Both the position numbers and the translations under genes were made by a program. Below, one piece after another: positions 59,692 through 64,000 of a stretch of 64,000 nt of DNA. The stretch's first letter is position 1; each line of letters opens with the position of its first letter. This stretch comes from CAWIHS01 sp963836005 (lineage in GTDB: Bacteria; Pseudomonadota; Gammaproteobacteria; GRL18): positions 124,001 to 188,000 of the forward strand of contig CAWIHS010000006.1 of assembly GCA_963836005.1 (NCBI GenBank), given 5' to 3'. Under the pieces are notes generated by a model. The model was not told the origin of the DNA and did not search any database. It saw only the letters and a program-made list of their open reading frames with translations.

Positions 59692-60596
59692 ATGAACATA
59701 TCCGAAGCCACTAGAAGAGATATTTTCGACTCAATTGTACTTGAAAATGTGCAATGGAACGGAAGACTAGAAGAGCCAGATTTCCTTTCGAGGCTATATG
59801 ATCTCAAATCAATGCCATCGACTGATTCAAGGTTCCCAGACGCCTATAGAGATATTTGGCAACATAGGATAAATAACTTCGACTGGGATGATTATTGGGT
59901 GTTCACAGATTCCCGATTCAATCTACTCCATGGAGAAGATGAAATGTTTCTGCGTTTTTTGTGTGAAACGCTTCACCCCGTGGTGAGGACAGATCCTGAG
60001 GAAATAGAAAGATTAAGGCAGGGGTATAATCTTTTACTTAGTAATGACGGTTATGAAATAGTACCAAAAGCTAAAATGTGGGTGGACGAGCAATATATGC
60101 AGCACGTCAAATCGCGTTATCAGCGGAATTACATGTAAGTACATTAAAGAAAAAATTCACTGGAACTGATGCAAATTATGTCCTTGATCAAATAACCAGA
60201 ATGGAAAGTGCTATTGAGAATGACCCTGGGTTAGCAATTGGCACTGCTAAAGAACTTGTGGAAACTGTTTGTAAAACCATACTAGAAGAAAGGGGTGTTG
60301 TAGTAGGGGGAAGTCTTGATTTACCAAAACTAGTAAAACAAACTGCAAAAGAATTGAAGTTAACCCCCTCGGATATACCAGATGAAGCTAAGGCAAGTGA
60401 CAGCATAAAACGACTATTGAGTAATTTAGCAACAATTACTAATGGAGTTGCAGAATTGAGAAATAGTTATGGAACTGGTCATGGCAAGAGCGCGAAATCC
60501 AAAGGCTTAGGAGCTAGGCACGCTAAATTGGCTGTAGGCGCTGCATCAACTCTCGCAATATTCTTGGTAGAGACACACCATGAACAAAACGTATAA
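59692..60596 (+). pseudogene. Abortive-infection (AbiJ N-terminal / Abi_C type) gene with a frameshift
   Basis: Frame 1 (59692-60138) gives the AbiJ-like N-terminal domain (SEATRRDIFDSIVLENVQWNG, YDLKSMPSTD, LRQGYNLLLSNDGYEIVPKAK). Frame 2 (60078-60596) continues with GGRAIYAARQI, ENDPGLAIGTAKELVETVCK and ITNGVAELRNSYGTGHGKSA, the Abi_C domain whose R-x6-H (RNSYGTGH) is a HEPN-type RNase motif. The family joins these directly; a one-base loss near 60075-60085, between AKM and GGR, would explain the break. Likely an inactivated antiphage gene; a re-initiation GTG at 60078 could yield the C-terminal part alone. Confidence 0.75.
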
Positions 60597-60784
60597 AAAT
60601 GTATAACGGGACGAAAGGTCTCGTTAATAACACTGTTCTGAACTACCGCTTTTTAATTTATCTCATTAGTTTGTAAATTGCGTTGAACTGCAGAAAAGTC
60701 TCAGGTGCGTTAATTCAGGGCATGATTTTATCCTGCTTCAATGAATTGTAGTAAATATACAATCCATAGGTAATCAGTCATATA

Positions 60785-60914
60785 TGCCATTGATATACAT
60801 CGATTAAAAGTGATTTCATCCGATGAGAGTGAAATTGAGCAGAAATATGGTGCTACTGCCGAGGAATCGCCATCTGATGTAAAAATTGGTGTAGGTTACG
60901 TACGTCGGTTTTAA
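60785..60914 (+). pseudogene. C-terminal scrap of an outer-membrane barrel protein
   Basis: About 43 codons read YAIDIHRLKVISSDESEIEQ then KYGATAEESPSDVKIGVGYV and RRF plus stop. The terminal aromatic Phe after alternating residues is the barrel-assembly signature. No start or upstream domain is seen. The stretch around it (60597-60784 and 60915-60998) holds nothing else. Confidence 0.4.
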
Positions 60915-60998
60915 AAAAAATCGTAAGGTCACACTTTTTCTGCAACATTAATTCATTGTCTGCACTATTCTTCTCACCATTGACAAATGTTGAAGTGA

Positions 60999-62243
60999 TC
61001 AGGTATCACTTAGGTTTATCCTCGGATGACTTCTTGGAATAACCACAATACCACTGTCAGTTACGTGATAAAGTTCCCGGTCTTTCACCAGGTCATAACC
61101 AATAACGGTGTGAGCACGAATCTTTACGTTTTTATCGATGATTGCACGCTGAATTTTGCACTCTCGACCGATCTGAACGTTATCAAATATGATTGAATCC
61201 TTGATATGGCTGAAACTATTTACCTTGATATTCCTGCCAAGCACACTATCGTAGACCTGACTCCCACTCAGGATTGTCCCTTCGGAAATAATGGAGTCCA
61301 CCGCCATGCCTCTGCGACCCTCATCGTTAAAGGCGAATTTCGCTGGCGGTGAACTGAATTCAGCAGTTCTTAGCGGCCACCTGTCATTATAAAGGTTAAA
61401 TTTCGGTGAAATACTCTTTAAGTCCATATTGGCTTCGTAGTAATCATCAATGCTCCCGACATCTTTCCAGTAGTCACTCTCCTCCTGCGTGATCGGACCA
61501 GGAATCCGGTTCATCCCGAAATCATATGCAAAAACACTCATCCTCTGGCAGATATCCGGGAATATCGTTCTGCCAAAATCGTGAGCGGTATTCTTTGGTG
61601 CATCCCGCTTAAGCTCTTCAAGCAGGATCTTCGTATTAAAAATATAATTCCCCATGGATACCATGCATTTATCAGGATCGCTCGGGATAGTTACCGGTAC
61701 TTCAGGCTTCTCATGAAACTTCTTTATCCCACACTGCTCATTTATCTCAAGACAACCAAATTTATGCGACTCCTCCTTGTTGACGCAAATAGCCGACACA
61801 GTCGCATCAGCTTTTTTCTTCTCGTGGAAAGCGATCATCTGGCTTATATCCATACGGTAGATATGATCTGCACCGAAGATAGCGATATAATCCGGCATGG
61901 CCCGTTCAATGAGGTGAATATTCTGGTAAATAGCGTCTGCTGTCCCTTTGTACCAGCTTTCACCGACCCTCATTTGTGCCGGTACCAGTGTAATAAACTG
62001 GTTTTTCAGTAGCGAACCGAACTGCCAGCCATCCTTTAAATGTTCTAATAATGACTGCGATTTAAATTGCGTAAGTACGTAGATTGAGCATATACCTGAA
62101 TTCACCAGATTACTCAGGACAAAATCAATTATCCTGTATTTACCACCGAACGGAACAGCAGGTTTTGCCCTGTCTTTAGTGAGTGGATAGAGCCTTCTAC
62201 CTTTGCCGCCAGCCATAATTATAGCTAATACACTTTTCTTCAT
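60999..62243 (-). CDS. glgC: Glucose-1-phosphate adenylyltransferase
   Basis: Makes ADP-glucose, committed step of bacterial glycogen synthesis. The 414 residues show the N-terminal IIMAGGKGRRLYPLTKDRAKPA (nucleotide site), GGKYRIIDFVLSN, WYKGTADAIYQNI, FGADHIYRMDI (catalytic Asp), GCLEIN and IMEKP-equivalent KKFHEKPE, then a left-handed beta-helix C-terminus. Length is normal and it seems intact. No glgA, glgB, glgX or glgP is in the window, so pathway function depends on genes elsewhere. Confidence 0.95.
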   Translation of the reverse strand: MKKSVLAIIMAGGKGRRLYPLTKDRAKPAVPFGGKYRIIDFVLSNLVNSGICSIYVLTQFKSQSLLEHLKDGWQFGSLLKNQFITLVPAQMRVGESWYKGTADAIYQNIHLIERAMPDYIAIFGADHIYRMDISQMIAFHEKKKADATVSAICVNKEESHKFGCLEINEQCGIKKFHEKPEVPVTIPSDPDKCMVSMGNYIFNTKILLEELKRDAPKNTAHDFGRTIFPDICQRMSVFAYDFGMNRIPGPITQEESDYWKDVGSIDDYYEANMDLKSISPKFNLYNDRWPLRTAEFSSPPAKFAFNDEGRRGMAVDSIISEGTILSGSQVYDSVLGRNIKVNSFSHIKDSIIFDNVQIGRECKIQRAIIDKNVKIRAHTVIGYDLVKDRELYHVTDSGIVVIPRSHPRINLSDT

Positions 62244-62879
62244 GATAGCTCCTAAATTAAACGTTCTCTGATAATCCTTGATCGTGGAAAGTGTAAAAAT
62301 ATGACACCATTAGTATTATCAGGCAGTCAATCCCCATAACAATACCGGCAGTGTCCTGCATTTCATATTCAAACAAGTTTTTCTAAATTTTTTTACCTCT
62401 TTTTTATTTCAGGGATCTGTACTGTCATAATTTTGATAAGTAATCCAGCTTACCTTCCTGGAAGTTTGCTTCATCAGGCAAGAGCTCGTTCCAGCTCGGC
62501 AAATGTATTCGCCCAGGGAGAAACTTCAATCTAAGGATAGGAAATTTAATGACACTGTTCAATCTATAAATCGAGAATTGTGACATTTTGGTATTTTCCT
62601 AAAATGACTACTTTTGATAAACCAGATGAATGATGACAGAAAATCCCGAAAAGGTGAGCAAAAGACTGAAATGTTCTGTTTTGGTTGAATTACCCTGATT
62701 TTGGGCGACAAAGCACCTACTCGCAAATTTTGAATTTTGAAGTATAGACAGAAAATCGATGTTGTTTGTTCTTTGTTCTCACCAGAAAACACATTGATTC
62801 GGGAATAGACTGCTCATGCTCAATGTCTGCAGTAGGCCAGTGAACTGCCACTCAGAGAATTTTTCCCAACTGACCGGAG
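62244..62879. other. Upstream region of glgC, no gene recognised
   Basis: About 640 bp. A widely spaced GAAGTTT / AAACTTC pairing (62461 and 62521) and a GAGCT/AGCTC stem (62485-62500) are the only dyads of note. A 77-codon reverse frame at 62559-62792 has no recognisable features and looks like chance. Confidence 0.4.
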
Positions 62880-62990
62880 TGGGCACATAGCGACCATATT
62901 GAGAACTCTGAACACTGGATATTATGTTACTTTTGTAATGTCTGCTTTTTGCTCTGGATAATCTTCAGGGAAGAATCTGAAAATAGCTGC
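62880..62990. repeat. Right copy (inverted) of the ~110-bp repeat
   Basis: GGGCACATAGCGACCATATTGAG... to ...GAAAATAGCTG, reverse complement of 40926-41034. It is directly followed by a small MITE. Non-coding. Confidence 0.65.
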
Positions 62991-62999
62991 TATATGCCG

Positions 63000-63157
63000 A
63001 GGCTGTGTGAAAACTCCACAGTGAAAAAATAGATCTGCTTTCACGTAAATATTATAGATATTCGTTACTGATACTTTCTTAATATTTACGCTATAGCTCT
63101 TTTTTTAATGAAATTTTAACCATGTGCAGATTTATATTTAGTTTTCACACAGGCTCT
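63000..63157. mobile_element. MITE-like element with GAGNCTGTGTGAAAAC ends
   Basis: GAGGCTGTGTGAAAACT (63000-63016) and AGTTTTCACACAGGCTC (63140-63156) form 17-bp inverted repeats with one mismatch around a non-coding AT-rich core. Similar ends occur in IS5-group elements, so this may be a derivative. No target duplication identified. Confidence 0.65.
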
Positions 63158-63228
63158 GCCCTTTGCTGCTATTCAAAACAAATAAGATTGATTCTCAACT
63201 AAATAGCTGATCGAAAATGGTGCACACT

Positions 63229-64000
63229 TTACAATTTCTGTTGCTGTACTTGTGAGCCAGGAAATGGTGATACGTTATTCATAAAAAGTCGTACATCTTT
63301 CATTAGACTATTCATGGTTCCATGACGATGATTTCTGGTCACTGTATCATGTAACTGCTTCCACACTAACTCAATTCTATTGACCCATGGGTGGTAAACA
63401 GGCTGGAACAATAACTCAAATTTTCGATTATGTTCCAGGAAAGTTTTTGTGATTGCACTTTTGTGTATCACATAATTATCGGCAATCAATCGAATTGTTT
63501 TTGCCTGTCTATACCGCTTTCTGAGTTCAGCCATTAATCTCAAAAATATAAATGAATTTTTCTTTTCCCATTCAACCCAGACCACTTGGCCTGTGTTAAC
63601 ATTCAGTGCTTCGGTAAGATAGTTTTTCCTGTTTTGTCCTGGAGTGGGTATGCGTGTTTGTTTACCTTGCATTGACCAACAACTTCCTATTCTTGGGTTT
63701 AAATCAACATCGGCTTCATCGACATAAAATACAGGGTTTTCAGCATTTGCACTGGCTAATGCTTTATTTATCCGCTTCATTTTCTTAGCTTTTGCCTTAT
63801 CCTGAATGCACAGCGTTGGGCTCGCTCGATTCCATACAATCCCTAATTTTGGTAATAAACGCCTTATGGTCGAGGCGTGTATTTTGCTTTTAAATTCCTT
63901 GTTTATTTGACAGACTAACAACTCAGAACTCCAACGTGAAGCAAACCAGTCAAACTCCTTTGGTTCTAATTTCACCAGCTCTATCAAACGAAAACATATC
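63229..64000 (-). CDS. IS630-family transposase, partial at window edge
   Basis: DDE transposase of the IS630 (Tc1/mariner-like) family. The visible 252+ residues include a helix-turn-helix remainder (INKEFKSKIHASTIRRLLPKLG), the catalytic VFYVDEADVDLNPR, RLIADNYVIHKS and the WVNRIELVWKQLH Glu region. The frame runs open to the window edge past the nominal TTG at 63987 (reading ICFRLIELVKLE), so the N-terminal HTH domain probably lies outside. No stop inside; likely intact. Confidence 0.85.
   Translation of the reverse strand, partial: ICFRLIELVKLEPKEFDWFASRWSSELLVCQINKEFKSKIHASTIRRLLPKLGIVWNRASPTLCIQDKAKAKKMKRINKALASANAENPVFYVDEADVDLNPRIGSCWSMQGKQTRIPTPGQNRKNYLTEALNVNTGQVVWVEWEKKNSFIFLRLMAELRKRYRQAKTIRLIADNYVIHKSAITKTFLEHNRKFELLFQPVYHPWVNRIELVWKQLHDTVTRNHRHGTMNSLMKDVRLFMNNVSPFPGSQVQQQKL

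Noticed and set aside
62559..62792. 77-codon reverse ORF upstream of glgC
   Set aside because: Cysteine/phenylalanine-rich translation without motif or ribosome site; looks like chance.

Overview
The window looks like a gammaproteobacterial chromosome segment of moderate, slightly AT-leaning base composition. Evidence for this is the P-protein split into GcvPA and GcvPB, the order tsaD / rpsU-yqeY-dnaG-rpoD-tRNA-Ile2(CAU), solo lgt, NnrS, SirB2 and NDUFA9-like genes, a cold-shock gene with a long leader, and Fur control of iron uptake. I cannot name a genus. The number of broken genes, IS copies and small palindromic repeats suggests a genome losing genes under relaxed selection, as in many host-associated or niche-restricted lineages; that is inference.

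Positions 1-40.6 kb are mostly intact housekeeping DNA. In order: an iron(III) ABC transporter (fbpB cut by the window edge, fbpA behind a Fur box); a glycine-cleavage unit read from a good promoter through a tandem glycine riboswitch (lipA-gcvT-gcvH-gcvPA-gcvPB, then dgkA); a cold-shock gene; rlmI-lgt; a DsrE-family gene; ispH; thiO; nadC; a sodium:alanine symporter; xth with a TauE/SafE-type membrane protein; pyrE; an internally deleted iron-alcohol-dehydrogenase relic; an NDUFA9-like SDR; cca; vanZ-like and uppP; a MidA-like methyltransferase; a pteridine-reductase-like SDR; ridA; AmmeMemoRadiSam A and B; folB-folK; sirB2-like; nnrS-like; a broken superoxide reductase; plsY; tsaD; and the macromolecular-synthesis genes rpsU, yqeY, dnaG, rpoD, closed by tRNA-Ile2. 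Five members of one modular, hairpin-rich repeat family sit between genes here, several inside apparent operons (fbpA|fbpB, gcvH|gcvPA, yqeY|dnaG).

From about 40.6 kb to the end the character changes to an accessory region. It starts with a tRNA terminator, a tRNA-like scrap and a 141-bp inverted-repeat element. A sulfatase locus follows: an AraC-type regulator divergent from a Sec-exported and a Tat-exported Cys-type sulfatase, flanked by truncated outer-membrane barrel genes. Then comes an IS-dense stretch (IS5/IS903-like, rve-type, IS6, IS66, ISKra4, IS630, plus MITE-like elements) holding what looks like a decayed defence cluster: the C-terminus of an MIT_C-like protein, three proteins carrying R-x4-6-H (HEPN-type) motifs, one of them an AbiJ/Abi_C-like gene broken by a frameshift, and a tail-anchored hypothetical protein. 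A solitary glgC follows. An imperfect ~110-bp inverted repeat (40.93-41.03 kb versus 62.88-62.99 kb) brackets the accessory region.

The clearest functional logic is glycine metabolism: the riboswitch places lipoyl synthase, which supplies the cofactor of GcvH, first in the same transcript as the four cleavage-system genes. The most unusual material is the modular repeat family, the HEPN-rich decayed island and the sulfatase locus with its truncated barrel genes.
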